Positions 8,477 through 17,599 of a stretch of 64,000 nucleotides of DNA are shown here, one piece after another (the first letter of the stretch is position 1; each line of letters opens with the position of its first letter). The notes under the pieces were generated by a model. That model made no database searches. It was given only the letters and a program-made list of their open reading frames with translations, and was not told the origin of the DNA. Position numbers and translations under genes: made by a program. This stretch comes from Rhodanobacteraceae bacterium (GTDB lineage Bacteria > Pseudomonadota > Gammaproteobacteria > Xanthomonadales > SZUA-5). The DNA lies in the NCBI GenBank assembly GCA_016717705.1, contig JADKFD010000027.1:1-64000 (forward strand). Reading direction: 5' to 3'.

Positions 8477-9253
8477 TCAGGGGCTCCAGTGGATCTCTGC
8501 CCGCGGATGCGCCGCCCGCAACAACGCCGCCACCGGCAGCGCACTGGCCGCGCCCTCGGCCTGCGCGCGTTCGAGCACCGCGCGTTTGTCCTGTCCGGTG
8601 ATCACCAGCAACAGTGTACGGCTGTGCAGCAATCGCGCCAGCGTCAGGCTGATGCGCGGATGCGGGCCGGCGCTGGGCATCGGGTTGGGGACGATCGCGA
8701 TGGCCGCGGCACACTGAGATTCCGTGGGGGCGGGTTCATCCCGCGAGCGGATGGCTGGCCCAACCGAAGGCTCGCGGGGTGAACCTGCTCCCACAGGCAA
8801 GGCGAGCGCCGCAGCCAATGTCGGCGCTCCCGGAAACAGCGAAGCAAAATGGCCATCGACACCCATGCCGAGCATGGCGACATCGAGGGCCTCGGGATGG
8901 CTGGCCAGCGCGTGCTTGGCAAAGTCGGCGCAGGCAGGCCCGGCCGGCAGATCCGGTACCAGCGCCAGCCAATGGAGGCCACTGGCACCGGCGAAGGCCT
9001 CGCGCATCTGGCGCAGATTGCAGTCGGGATGATCGGCCGCTACCCAGCGCTCGTCGCTCGGCAGGATGGTCACCCGCGACCAGTCGCGCGCCTGCGCCGC
9101 AAGCCGGCGAAACACCGGCGGCGATGTGCGTCCACCCGCCAGCGCCAGCAATGCCCTTCCGCGCTCGCTCAGCGCGGCGTCGAGATCGGCTGCGATGCGC
9201 GCGGCGACAGCGGCGGCGAGGGATTCTGGATCGGGGTGGCTAACGAAGCGCAC
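8477..9253 (-). CDS. pgl: 6-phosphogluconolactonase carrying an in-frame repeat insertion
   Basis: Hydrolyses 6-phosphogluconolactone made by Zwf. 258 residues from a GTG start at 9253, chosen because an AGGAG lies just upstream and the upstream frame is translated repeat. Family motifs: LALAGGRTSPPVFRRL, the ILPSDERWVAADHPDCN block, LGMGVDGHFASLFPGAPTL and the C-terminal RISLTLARLL. Residues 152-179 (LPVGAGSPREP...DEPAPTES) do not belong to the family. They are encoded by a complete family B repeat (8724-8794) inserted in frame between the LFPGAPTLAAAL helix and the PHPRISLTL strand. This is a surface position, so the enzyme may still fold. Second gene of the zwf-pgl-edd-glk-eda cluster. Confidence 0.93.
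   Translation of the reverse strand: MRFVSHPDPESLAAAVAARIAADLDAALSERGRALLALAGGRTSPPVFRRLAAQARDWSRVTILPSDERWVAADHPDCNLRQMREAFAGASGLHWLALVPDLPAGPACADFAKHALASHPEALDVAMLGMGVDGHFASLFPGAPTLAAALALPVGAGSPREPSVGPAIRSRDEPAPTESQCAAAIAIVPNPMPSAGPHPRISLTLARLLHSRTLLLVITGQDKRAVLERAQAEGAASALPVAALLRAAHPRAEIHWSP
8724..8794. repeat. Dispersed inverted repeat (family B), copy inside pgl
   Basis: Arms GTGGGGGCGGGTTCATCCCG and CGGGGTGAACCTGCTCCCAC match the intergenic family B copies. With its flanks (8717-8800) it replaces exactly 84 bp, or 28 codons, of pgl sequence with no stop in the gene frame. Confidence 0.88.
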
Positions 9254-9277
9254 GCTTGCTCCTGCTTCAATTGACAA

Positions 9278-9331
9278 TTCACGTTCACCTTTCACGTTTG
9301 ACCCAGGTAAAACGTGAAAGGTGAAACGTGA
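9278..9331. repeat. Inverted pair of TTCACGT heptamer arrays (family F-like)
   Basis: Left arm TTCACGTTCACCTTTCACGT and right arm ACGTGAAAGGTGAAACGTGA are complementary around a 9-bp spacer, giving a strong hairpin. Each arm is about three 7-bp units. It sits in the 97-bp zwf-pgl gap, upstream of the pgl ribosome site. Confidence 0.85.
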
Positions 9332-9350
9332 AGAAAGGCTCGGCGTCGAT

Positions 9351-10811
9351 TCACTCGCGCCAACTGTGCCCATGCCGCTCGATCAGCGCCACCGAGCTGG
9401 CCGGACCCCAGGTGCCGGCCGGGTAGTTCTTCGGCGTCATGCCGGCTTCCTTCCAGGCGTTGAAGATGCCGTCGACCCACTGCCAGGCCGCCTCGGTTTC
9501 GTCGCGGCGCACGAACAGTGTGCCGTTGCCTTCCAGCGCATCCAGGTACAGGCGCTCGTAGGAAGTGCGTTTGCGCACCTGCTCGAAGGCGTCGTGCAGG
9601 TCCAGATCGAGCGCCACCTGGGAGAATTTGAGGCCGCTGCGGTCCAGGCCCGGGGTCTTGCTCATCAGCGTCAGCGAGATGCGTTCTTCCGGCTGCAACT
9701 GGATCAGCAGCGCGTTCGGCTCGATGCGCGCTTCGCTGCCGAAGATCGAATAAGGCACGGCGCGGAACTGCAGCCAGATCTCGGTGCAGCGGCTGGGCAG
9801 ACGCTTGCCGGTGCGCAGGTAAAACGGCACGCCGGACCAGCGCCAGTTGTCGACATGCGCACGCAGGGCGACGAAGGTCTCGGTACCGCTCGAGCGCCCC
9901 AGCTCGTCACGGTAGCCGGGGACCGCTACACCTTCAATTGCACCGGCCGTGTACTGGCCGGCTACGCTGTGGCTTGCCGCGTCTGCGGCGTCGATAGGAC
10001 GCAGCGAGCGCAGCACCTTGAGCTTCTCGTTGCGCACCGCGCTCGGGTCGAACTGCGAGGGCGGCTCCATCGCGGTCAGGCACAGCAGTTGCAGCAGATG
10101 GTTTTGCAGCATGTCGCGCATGGCGCCGGAGGTGTCGTAATAATCGCCACGGCCTTCGACGCCGACAGTCTCGGCGACGGTGATCTGCACCTGGGCAATA
10201 TGCCGCGCATCCCACAGCGGTTCGAACAAGGAGTTGCCAAAGCGCAGCGCCAGCAGGTTCTGCACGCCTTCCTTGCCGAGGTAATGATCGACGCGGAAGA
10301 TGCGCTCCTCGGCGAACACCCGGCCGACGCCCTCGTTGATCTCGACCGAGCTGGCCAGGTCATGGCCGATCGGCTTTTCCAGCATCACCCGGGTCCCCGG
10401 GCCGGCCAGATTGGCTGCACCCAGCGCCGCGCAGATCTGCGCATAGAAGCGCGGCGCGGTCGACAGGTGGTAGACGATGTCGCCGTCGCGCTGTTCGCAG
10501 ATGGTTTCGCACAGCGCTGCCAGCGAGGCTGGATCGTCGAGCGCCGCCGGCTGATAGCGGATGCGCGCCAGCAGCGCCGCCAGATGCGCCGGATCGCGTT
10601 CGGACGCGCTCACGCGGCGTTCTACCGCCTCACTGACGGTTTGCGCGAAAGCCTCGTCGCTGAGCGCGCTGCGACCGGTGCACAGGATGCGCAGTCGCTG
10701 CGGCAGCAGGCCGTCGCGCTGCAATCCGTACAGCGAAGGCAACAGCATGCGCTGCGCCAGATCGCCGGTGGCGCCGAAGATCACCAGCAGGTTTGCCGCG
10801 TGCACAGTCAT
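9351..10811 (-). CDS. zwf: Glucose-6-phosphate 1-dehydrogenase
   Basis: Oxidises glucose 6-phosphate to the lactone with NAD(P)+, first gene of the leftward cluster. 486 residues. The Rossmann motif GATGDLAQR (13-21), EKPIGHD (145-151) and the substrate and catalytic block RVDHYLGKE (173-181) are intact. ATG 10811 (MTVHAANLLVIFGATGD) is the only start giving a normal N-terminus. The promoter for the whole glucose cluster should lie between here and the family F repeat at 10891; no clear -35/-10 pair was found by eye. Confidence 0.97.
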   Translation of the reverse strand: MTVHAANLLVIFGATGDLAQRMLLPSLYGLQRDGLLPQRLRILCTGRSALSDEAFAQTVSEAVERRVSASERDPAHLAALLARIRYQPAALDDPASLAALCETICEQRDGDIVYHLSTAPRFYAQICAALGAANLAGPGTRVMLEKPIGHDLASSVEINEGVGRVFAEERIFRVDHYLGKEGVQNLLALRFGNSLFEPLWDARHIAQVQITVAETVGVEGRGDYYDTSGAMRDMLQNHLLQLLCLTAMEPPSQFDPSAVRNEKLKVLRSLRPIDAADAASHSVAGQYTAGAIEGVAVPGYRDELGRSSGTETFVALRAHVDNWRWSGVPFYLRTGKRLPSRCTEIWLQFRAVPYSIFGSEARIEPNALLIQLQPEERISLTLMSKTPGLDRSGLKFSQVALDLDLHDAFEQVRKRTSYERLYLDALEGNGTLFVRRDETEAAWQWVDGIFNAWKEAGMTPKNYPAGTWGPASSVALIERHGHSWRE

Positions 10812-10890
10812 CAGTGAATCCCGCGTCAGTTACGCCCGAGTATTGCGCGAGCCGCGCGGGATCGGCGCTGAATTCGATTGCACGGGAGCG

Positions 10891-10999
10891 GTAAGTGGTG
10901 AGTGGTAAGTGGTGAGTGGCGGAAGGCCACCGCCAGCGCCCTGGCAAGCCTGAGCTTCGGCGGCTCTCACCGCCACTCACTACCACTCACCACTCACTG
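10891..10999. repeat. Inverted pair of GTRAGTG heptamer arrays (family F), copy 2
   Basis: Left array 10891-10919 (GTAAGTG, GTGAGTG units) and right array 10971-10999 (CACTCAC, TACCACTCAC) surround a roughly 50-bp loop. The element lies upstream of zwf and downstream of the DUF2238 gene, whose TGA stop (10994-10996) is part of the right array. Confidence 0.85.
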
Positions 11000-11623
11000 C
11001 TTCAGCCCCAACTCCCGATCGTGCCAGCGCGACAGCAGCATCTGCGCCAGGACCGCGCCGATCAGCGCCATGAACATGTCCCACTGGGTGTCCCAGACAT
11101 CGCCCTGGGTCGCCAGGAAAGCGTCCGCTTCGCCGCCCCAGATCAGCGCCGCCCACCACTCGATCAGCTCGAAGAAGGCACTGAACGACAGCGCCGCGGC
11201 GATACACAGATAAAACAGCCAGCCGCCCGGCCTGAGTGGGGTCTTGCGCAGCAGCAGCTCGCGCGCCAGGATCGCCGGCACGAAGCCCTGGGCAAAATGG
11301 CCAAGGCGATCGTAGTGATTGCGTGCCAGATCCAGCCAGTCCTGCACCCACAAGCCCAGCGGCACCTTGGCGTAGGTGTAGTGCCCACCGACGATCAGCA
11401 GCACGCAGTGCAGCGCGATCAGGATGTACAGAAGGCGCGTCAGCGGAAACGTGCGCCAGGTGGCCATCAACAGCGGCACGCCGATCACCACCCAGACCAC
11501 TTCCATCGCCCAGGTCAGCCGATCGTCGGGACCGATCGCCGACCACACCAGCACGCCAAGCACGGCGGCGGCCAGGGGCGAGGCCCTGGGGAGGGACAGC
11601 GTGGTGGCGGGGGTCGTGGTCAT
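10994..11623 (-). CDS. DUF2238 family inner-membrane protein
   Basis: 209-residue polytopic membrane protein with about five to six hydrophobic helices. The family block YAKVPLGLWVQDWLDLARNHYDRLGHFAQGFVPAILARELLLR and the later FFELIEWWAALIWGG and DVWDTQWDMFMALIGA motifs identify DUF2238 (YjdF-like). Function is not established for the family; the conserved acidic and His residues in the membrane suggest a small-molecule or ion role, which is only inference. ATG 11623 gives a short polar N-terminus before the first helix. The last codons and the stop lie in a family F repeat. Confidence 0.85.
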   Translation of the reverse strand: MTTTPATTLSLPRASPLAAAVLGVLVWSAIGPDDRLTWAMEVVWVVIGVPLLMATWRTFPLTRLLYILIALHCVLLIVGGHYTYAKVPLGLWVQDWLDLARNHYDRLGHFAQGFVPAILARELLLRKTPLRPGGWLFYLCIAAALSFSAFFELIEWWAALIWGGEADAFLATQGDVWDTQWDMFMALIGAVLAQMLLSRWHDRELGLKQ

Positions 11624-11642
11624 CGTTGATTGGTGACCGAGT

Positions 11643-11762
11643 GGTGTTGGGGTTGGTTGTTGGTGTGTGGGGCTGGTTGCCTGGTTGTTGCCGTCACAGC
11701 GGATGGCAGCAAGACCGCCGCTTCCTGCGCGCTTCCAACACCAGCACCAACAACCAACAACT
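11643..11762. repeat. Inverted pair of TGTTGG-type arrays (family G), copy 1
   Basis: Left arm 11643-11688 is rich in GGTTGTTGGTG units and the right arm 11734-11762 has CAACACCAGCACCAACAACC; they are complementary across a loop. It fills the gap between the UPF0114 and DUF2238 genes. Related copies are at 20834-20988 and, as a half, 23432-23462. Confidence 0.8.
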
Positions 11763-11766
11763 GCTC

Positions 11767-12357
11767 CTACCGTTCCATCGCCCCCACATGCGCCGGCTTG
11801 GCCATGATCCGGTCGACCCAGGCGATGGCCAGTGCCGACACCACGAACGCCAGATGGATCACGGTCTGCCAGATCACCGCGTCGACGGTGATCCTGGATC
11901 CGGGTTGGCCGAGTGTGCTCGCCTCGATGAAGGTCTTCAGCAGGTGGATCGACGAGATGCCGATGATGGCGGTGGCGAGCTTGACCTTGAGCACCGCGGC
12001 GTTGACGTGCGACAGCCATTCGGGCTGGTCCGGGTGGCCTTCCAGTCCCAGGCGCGACACAAAGGTCTCGTAGCCGCCGACGATCACCATCACCAGCAGG
12101 TTGGAGATCATCACCACGTCGATCAGGCCGAGGACCGTCAGCATGATCAGGGTCTCGGTCGAGTGGATCGGATCGGCCACCGGACCGTGGCCAAAGCCGA
12201 AGGTGTTGCCGATCAGGTGCCACAACTCGCGCAGGAAGAACACCACGTACAGGCCCTGGGCGACGATCAGGCCCAGGTACAACGGCAGCTGCAGCCAGCG
12301 CGAGGAGAAGATCAGCGCCGACATCGGGCCGAGGCGGGGAGATTGCGGCAAGTCCAT
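11767..12357 (-). CDS. UPF0114 family (YqhA-like) membrane protein
   Basis: 196-residue inner-membrane protein with four predicted helices. The near-invariant family stretches SSRWLQLPLYLGLIVAQGLY, LGLIDVVMISNLLVMVIVGG, HPDQPEWLSHVNAAVLKVKL and AIIGISSIHLLKTFI are present, so the assignment is firm although the biological role is unknown. ATG 12357 (MDLPQSPRLGPMSALIFSSRW) is preferred over the more upstream starts; it has only a weak ribosome site. It is upstream of the DUF2238 gene on the same strand, separated by a family G repeat. Confidence 0.9.
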   Translation of the reverse strand: MDLPQSPRLGPMSALIFSSRWLQLPLYLGLIVAQGLYVVFFLRELWHLIGNTFGFGHGPVADPIHSTETLIMLTVLGLIDVVMISNLLVMVIVGGYETFVSRLGLEGHPDQPEWLSHVNAAVLKVKLATAIIGISSIHLLKTFIEASTLGQPGSRITVDAVIWQTVIHLAFVVSALAIAWVDRIMAKPAHVGAMER

Positions 12358-12501
12358 GGGGATGCCTGCAACGGGTCGAAATCCCCGAGTCATAGCCAAT
12401 CGTCGATGACACACGGGGTGACCGATCAGTGACTTCATGCAGGGGAGGCGCGTGCACACATCTGCGATGATCTTTCCTCGATCCGAAGCAGGAGCAGCGC
12501 A

Positions 12502-12750
12502 ATGGATGTCTTCACGATGGTGGTCGCAATCGTGGCGATCTCGACCGTCGCCGGACTCGTGTCGCGCTGGTTGAAGGTCGCCGAGAGGATGCAGTCGCAG
12601 TCGCGCCAGGGCGCGGCGAGCGAGGAACAGCTGCAGCGCGAAATCGCAGCCTTGCGCGAACGCGTGGCCACGCTGGAACAGATCGTCACCGATCCGGGCT
12701 TCGAGTTGAAGCGCCAGATCCAGGCGCTGGAGACGCGCCGGGCGGCGTAA
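12502..12750 (+). CDS. Small membrane-anchored coiled-coil protein (PspB-like layout)
   Basis: 82 residues: one N-terminal transmembrane helix (about 3-23, VFTMVVAIVAISTVAGLVSR), then a charged heptad-rich helix (EEQLQREIAALRERVATLEQIV) and the ending VTDPGFELKRQIQALETRR. The layout resembles PspB-type envelope-stress proteins, but the sequence match is loose, so function is not assigned. ATG 12502 follows AGGAGCAG at a good distance. It is divergent from the UPF0114 gene; the 144-bp gap could hold both promoters. Confidence 0.7.
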   Translation: MDVFTMVVAIVAISTVAGLVSRWLKVAERMQSQSRQGAASEEQLQREIAALRERVATLEQIVTDPGFELKRQIQALETRRAA

Positions 12751-12770
12751 TCGGGGCTGCGCCAGCTCGG

Positions 12771-12858
12771 GTAGGCCGGTGTATCGCGCTGCGATTCACC
12801 GGCGGGCGCTTGCGGCAAGTACCCGGTGAACGCGATGGAGCCGCGTACACCGGGCTAC
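12771..12858. repeat. Dispersed inverted repeat (family C), copy 2
   Basis: Arms GTAGGCCGGTGTATCGCG and CGCGTACACCGGGCTAC with the same TTGCGGCAAGTACCCGGTGA core as the copy at 3216-3299. Lies between the small coiled-coil gene and ppc. Confidence 0.85.
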
Positions 12859-12995
12859 CACGACAGCGGTGGTCCGCGCGCGCCGGAGCCGCAGCGTGAT
12901 TTCCTGCATTCGTATGCGGCCCGCTGTTCGCGCCTGATTTCTGCTGCGCCGCCGCATTACACTGGGGCCCGGATTCCTCCTGGCCCGACTTCTCC

Positions 12996-15710
12996 ATGAC
13001 CCGCTCCGTCGTCTTCGAACCCCACGACCAGCCGCTGCGCGAGGATGTCAGCCTGCTTGGCCGACTGGTCGGGGAAATGCTCTCCGACCAGCTCGGCACC
13101 AGTTTCTTCCAGCTGCTGGAGCAGGTGCGTCGTTGCGCCATCGCCCGGCGCGAGGGCGATCCGGGGCGCCTGTCGGAGCTGTCGGCGCTGCTCGGCGATC
13201 TGCAGGTCGAGCGTGCCCTGGATCTGGTGCGTGCCTTTTCCAGCTACTTCCAGCTGGTCAATCTGGCCGAACAGGTGCACCGCATCCGCCGTCGGCGCGA
13301 GCACCAGGCCGCGGATGCGGGCCCGCAACCGGGCGGCGTGATGGATGGCTTGATGCGTCTGCGCGCGGCCGGCGTTGGCAGCGATGCGGTGCGCGAGGCG
13401 CTGTCGAAGCTGCTGCTGGAACCGGTGTTCACCGCGCATCCGACCGAGGCGACGCGGCGCACCATGCTGGAAAAGGAGCAGCGCATCGTGCGCGCGCTGG
13501 TCGATCGCCTCGACTCGGGTCGCACGCCCGAGGAAGAACGCGCGCGCCTGGCGCAGATGCGCATGCACATCACCGCGGCCTGGCAAACCGCCGAGTACTC
13601 GCCGGTGCGCCCGAGCGTGGAACAGGAGCGTGAGCACGTCCTGTTCTATCTGACCGACGTGCTGTTCCGCGCGGTGCCGGCCTGCTATGCGGAGTTCGAG
13701 CGCTGCCTCGCGGCGACCTATCCGGAACTGGTGACCGGCGCGCCGCTGCGTCCGCTGCTGCGCTTCGGGACCTGGGTCGGCGGCGACATGGACGGTAACC
13801 CGAACGTCGGCGCCGAGACCATCCGCGATGCGCTCGCCGCGCACCGCCGCGTGCTGTTTGCGCGCTATCTCGGTGAGCTCAAGGAGCTGTCGCTGATCCT
13901 CAGCCAGTCGCACACGCGGATCGCCATCGATCCGGCGGTCGACGCGCGCGTGGCCGCCTACAGCAAGCGCCTGCGGCGCGCCTGGGCGAGCATTCCGCGG
14001 CGCCATCGCGACATGCCCTATCGCTGTCTGCTGATCCTGATGGCGGCGCGCCTGGGCGCCACGCTGGAGGATCGCGACGGCGGTTATGACGACCCGATCG
14101 AATTCCTCGCCGACCTCGACCTGATCCGCCTGTCGCTGGTGCGCAACGGCGGCCGCCACGCCGGGCTGTATCCGTTCCAGCGCTTCGTCGCGCGGGTCAA
14201 CACCTTCGGTTTCCATCTGGCCGCGCTCGACGTTCGCCAGCACGCCGAGGTGCATCGGGCGGCACTGTCAGCGTGCATTGCCGGCCTCGAGTGGAGCGCG
14301 GAAGCGGCCGGCGCGCGTCGCGCCGCGCTGCATGCGGCGATTGCCGGCGACTTCGCGCGCCCGGCTGCGGCTGCGAACGGCACGCGCGCCGTGCTCGAAG
14401 TGTTCGACGCACTGGCCCAAAGCCGCGCCCGCTATGGCGCCGCCGCCATCGGCGTGTTCATCGTCAGCATGAGCGAGAGCGCCGACGACGTCCTCGCGGT
14501 GCTGGCGCTGGCGCGCATCGCGGCCGGTGCGGGTGCTGAGCCGCTGGCGCTGGACGTCGCGCCCTTGTTCGAGACCGTTGCCGATCTCTCGGCGGCGCCG
14601 CGCATTCTCCGTGAATTGCTCGCCGACCCGGTCTATCGGGCGCACCTCAAGGCGCGCGGCGATCGCCAGGTGGTGATGCTCGGCTACTCGGACAGCAACA
14701 AGGATGGTGGCATCGTTGCCTCACGTTTTGCCTTGCAGGAGGCGCAAGCCGAGCTGTCCGAGATCGCGCACGGCGCCGGCATCGATCTCAGTTTCTTCCA
14801 CGGGCGCGGCGGCACCGCCAGTCGCGGCGGCGGGCGCACCGAGCGCGCGGTGATGGCAGCGCCGCACGGCAGCGTCAACGGCCACTTGCGGCTGACCGAA
14901 CAGGGCGAGGTGATCCATCGCAAATACGCGATCCGCGCCATTGCGCTGCGCAATATCGAACAGGCCTTTTCCGGCCTGCTGCACGCCACCCTGAACCCGG
15001 CGCCACGCGATCCGCGCGAGTCCGACTGGCGCCAGTTGATGGCGCAGATTGCCGACACCAGCCGCGCCAGCTACCGCCAGCTGGTCTACGGTGAGACCGA
15101 GTTTGCCGAGTATTTCCGCGCGGCGACGCCGATCGACGTGATCGAACGCATGAAGATCGGCTCACGGCCGTCACTGCGCAAGGGCGACAGTTTCCGCATC
15201 GAACAACTGCGTGCCATTCCCTGGGTGTTCGCGTGGTCGCAGAGCCGTCACGGCCTGCCCGGCTGGTTCGGTCTGGGCAGTGGACTGGCGGCGGCTTGCG
15301 CGCGCGTCGGCGAGCAGCGCATGGTCGAGATGGCGCGCGACTGGCCGTTCTTCCTGCTGATGCTGGAGGATGTCGAGATGGTGCTGGCCAAGGCGGATGT
15401 CGGCATCGCCGCGCAATACTCGGCGCTGGCCGGACCGCTGCACCAGCGCTACTGGCCGATCATCGAGGCCGAGTGGCAGCGCACCATCGAATACATCCTG
15501 AAACTGAAGGGATCCAGCGAATTGCTGGCCTATGACCGCCGGCTGCAGCGCACCATCCGTTTACGCAATCCCTATGTCGATCCGATCAGCGTGCTGCAGG
15601 TCGACATGTTGCGGCGCTGGCGCGAAGGCGAGCGCAAGGACGAGCACCTGTTCGAGGCGCTGGTCGCCACCGTCAACGGCATTGCGCGCGGTTTGCAGAA
15701 TACGGGCTGA
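12996..15710 (+). CDS. ppc: Phosphoenolpyruvate carboxylase
   Basis: Anaplerotic enzyme: carboxylates PEP with bicarbonate to oxaloacetate in the cytosol. 904 residues, close to the usual length of about 880-930. The catalytic His is H148 in VFTAHPTEATRRTM. The GTWVGGDMDGNPNV, GYSDSNKDGG (K569) and FFHGRGGTASRGGG blocks are all intact. The C-terminus ends ATVNGIARGLQNTG as in the family, where this tail forms part of the allosteric and active site. ATG 12996 gives the normal N-terminus. Stands alone, convergent with the next gene. Confidence 0.97.
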   Translation: MTRSVVFEPHDQPLREDVSLLGRLVGEMLSDQLGTSFFQLLEQVRRCAIARREGDPGRLSELSALLGDLQVERALDLVRAFSSYFQLVNLAEQVHRIRRRREHQAADAGPQPGGVMDGLMRLRAAGVGSDAVREALSKLLLEPVFTAHPTEATRRTMLEKEQRIVRALVDRLDSGRTPEEERARLAQMRMHITAAWQTAEYSPVRPSVEQEREHVLFYLTDVLFRAVPACYAEFERCLAATYPELVTGAPLRPLLRFGTWVGGDMDGNPNVGAETIRDALAAHRRVLFARYLGELKELSLILSQSHTRIAIDPAVDARVAAYSKRLRRAWASIPRRHRDMPYRCLLILMAARLGATLEDRDGGYDDPIEFLADLDLIRLSLVRNGGRHAGLYPFQRFVARVNTFGFHLAALDVRQHAEVHRAALSACIAGLEWSAEAAGARRAALHAAIAGDFARPAAAANGTRAVLEVFDALAQSRARYGAAAIGVFIVSMSESADDVLAVLALARIAAGAGAEPLALDVAPLFETVADLSAAPRILRELLADPVYRAHLKARGDRQVVMLGYSDSNKDGGIVASRFALQEAQAELSEIAHGAGIDLSFFHGRGGTASRGGGRTERAVMAAPHGSVNGHLRLTEQGEVIHRKYAIRAIALRNIEQAFSGLLHATLNPAPRDPRESDWRQLMAQIADTSRASYRQLVYGETEFAEYFRAATPIDVIERMKIGSRPSLRKGDSFRIEQLRAIPWVFAWSQSRHGLPGWFGLGSGLAAACARVGEQRMVEMARDWPFFLLMLEDVEMVLAKADVGIAAQYSALAGPLHQRYWPIIEAEWQRTIEYILKLKGSSELLAYDRRLQRTIRLRNPYVDPISVLQVDMLRRWREGERKDEHLFEALVATVNGIARGLQNTG

Positions 15711-15830
15711 GCGGCCGGGCCACCCCGACGGTGAGGGCGCGTGCGCCCCCGCTGAACGAACATCTCAGGGTCCATCCCGGCCATTCATTGGTGTGCGCGA
15801 TATCGCGAAACCGTTGCACGGCTCAACCTG

Positions 15831-15855
15831 GGGCACGCGCCGGCGGCGCGTGCCC
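15831..15855. terminator. GC-rich hairpin between convergent ppc and IPT-protein genes
   Basis: GGGCACGCGCC and GGCGCGTGCCC pair perfectly around a 3-base loop, nine bases before the stop of the leftward gene and about 120 bases after ppc. No T-run follows, so a terminator role is inferred from position only. Confidence 0.5.
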
Positions 15856-15863
15856 ACGGACGA

Positions 15864-17443
15864 TCAGTCCTCGGTTTCGAAGCCGCTGCGTCCCAGCGGA
15901 GCCGGATAGAACAACTGCCGTGCCATCGAGACGTTTGATTCGTACATCTGCGCCCCCGGCAACAGGCCGGCGCACACGCCGTTGTTGGCGTTGTAGATGC
16001 GCAGATTGGCCACGCGGAGATCCGGGTACTCGCCCTGGTACGACGGCGAATTCTCATCCCAGCAATAGCCTTCCGCCAATTGACCGAATTGCGGAATCCA
16101 GACCTGCACGTAACAGTCCAGGATCGCGCGTGCCAGACCGGTCGGCGGATACGGCAGATAAGGCGGATCTTCGATATTCGGCACATACCAGGTGCCCTCG
16201 TTGGGCGCCAAGCCCGGCGCGTTGGTCGCCGGATTGCCAGGGAATTTCGACCTGACACAGGCAACGGCGGCCGGATTGACGGTACCGCCCGAAGTGATGG
16301 TGTAGTTCCAGATCGGCAGATCGACCACGGCGAAGCCGTCGACAAGAACCGCGTTCAGCCCTCCGGGCACCTGGGTGGCGGTGACATCGCGGTATCCGAA
16401 CTGGGCGCTGGGCGAGATCACCAGAGTGACGGTTGCCGTGGTTTGATTGATGATCGACACATTGCCGACGGAAATGCCCTGGCCGAAGGTGAAGGTGGTC
16501 TGCGGCACGAAGCCATAGCCGGTCACGGTGACCGTCACGCTGCTGTCGATCAGACCTGTGCGGGATTGACGTCGGTGATGTTGAACTGGGTGATTGGCGG
16601 CACGGCACCGAACGAGGTCGCCGACAACACGGTTGCGCTGCCGCCGGGCGCCACCTCGAAGTTCCATTGCAACGCCGCGCCGTTGTCGATGCAACCGGTG
16701 CCCACGGTGTTGTCCAGCTGGCCACCGCCAATCTGCGACCACACGCTGCTGTAGCCCACCGCCGTGTAGCGGTTCGCGGGGGTCAGCGGTATATGCAGGA
16801 TGGTGTATTCGGGCGTGACGCCGGCACAGGTACGGCCACCCGGACTACCCGACGTCGGCTCACGGAACGGCACGCCGCTGTCGCTGTTGGCCAGATAAAT
16901 GTCGCTGCCGAGGAATATGGTCACCTGCTCGGTGTTGCCGCCAGTGTTTCTGACCCGGAAGCGCTCGGAGAAATAATTTTCGCCATTGACGTAGGTGATC
17001 GTCTTGGTGGCGACCAGTCCGGATTGGCCGAGGTTGGCGACCACCGTCACGCTGTAGGGCGATGCGCTGGTGCCGGCGCCATTGGTCGGCGTCAGCGAGG
17101 CCTCGAAGTATGGCGTCGTCGCGCCGAGGCTCCCGGTGGCAGTGCCGCCGGGGTGCTCGCCAAATCTGGGCGCGTAGAGCGTTGTGCCGACGCGTACAAA
17201 CCAACCCATGTCGGCGGTTTGCGCGGCATTGGTCGGATAAATCTGGCCCAGCGATCCGCTCGGCGTATTCGAATTGAAGATCTGGTAGGAATTGTCCGCG
17301 CCGACATTGACCCGCAGGGGCACGCCATTGATCGTCGAAAACGCCGGTGCTGCGGTTGCCGCGGCCGGCATCACGGGCTGCTTGGCGAACAACGGCGCTG
17401 CCAGCAGGAGTGCCACCAGGGAAACGAGGATTCTGTTCATCAT
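15864..17443 (-). pseudogene. Exported IPT/TIG-domain protein, broken by a one-base deletion
   Basis: The N-terminal part (17443 down to about 16551) encodes a signal peptide (MMNRILVSLVALLLAAPLFA) and a beta-rich domain, and stops after FNITDVNPAQV. The homologous continuation, GLIDSSVTVTVTGYGFVPQTTFTFGQG, a typical IPT/TIG immunoglobulin-like fold, is one frame away and runs to 15864, ending in a Tyr- and Asn-rich domain with paired cysteines. The usual junction in such proteins is DVNPASG-like, so one base is missing near 16556. ATG 17443 is chosen for the AGAGG six bases upstream. Likely an extracytoplasmic protein of unknown role. It could be a sequencing error rather than a true pseudogene. 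Confidence 0.75.
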
Positions 17444-17599
17444 GATCAACCTCTGAACCGGGCTTTCGGTGCGGCGTGCAAGCTCAAATCATCTTACACG
17501 CCAATGGCGAAGGGATTCCGAGCATCAGGAACACGCTCCTTCGACGATACCACACAGGGTCCCCGGTGCTAATCTCCATGGTTTGCCTGCAGCGAGTCG

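Noticed and set aside
8725..8800. Two separate short genes instead of one pgl with an insertion
   Set aside because: The frame is continuous, both flanks are one conserved enzyme, and the insert is a known repeat of this window.
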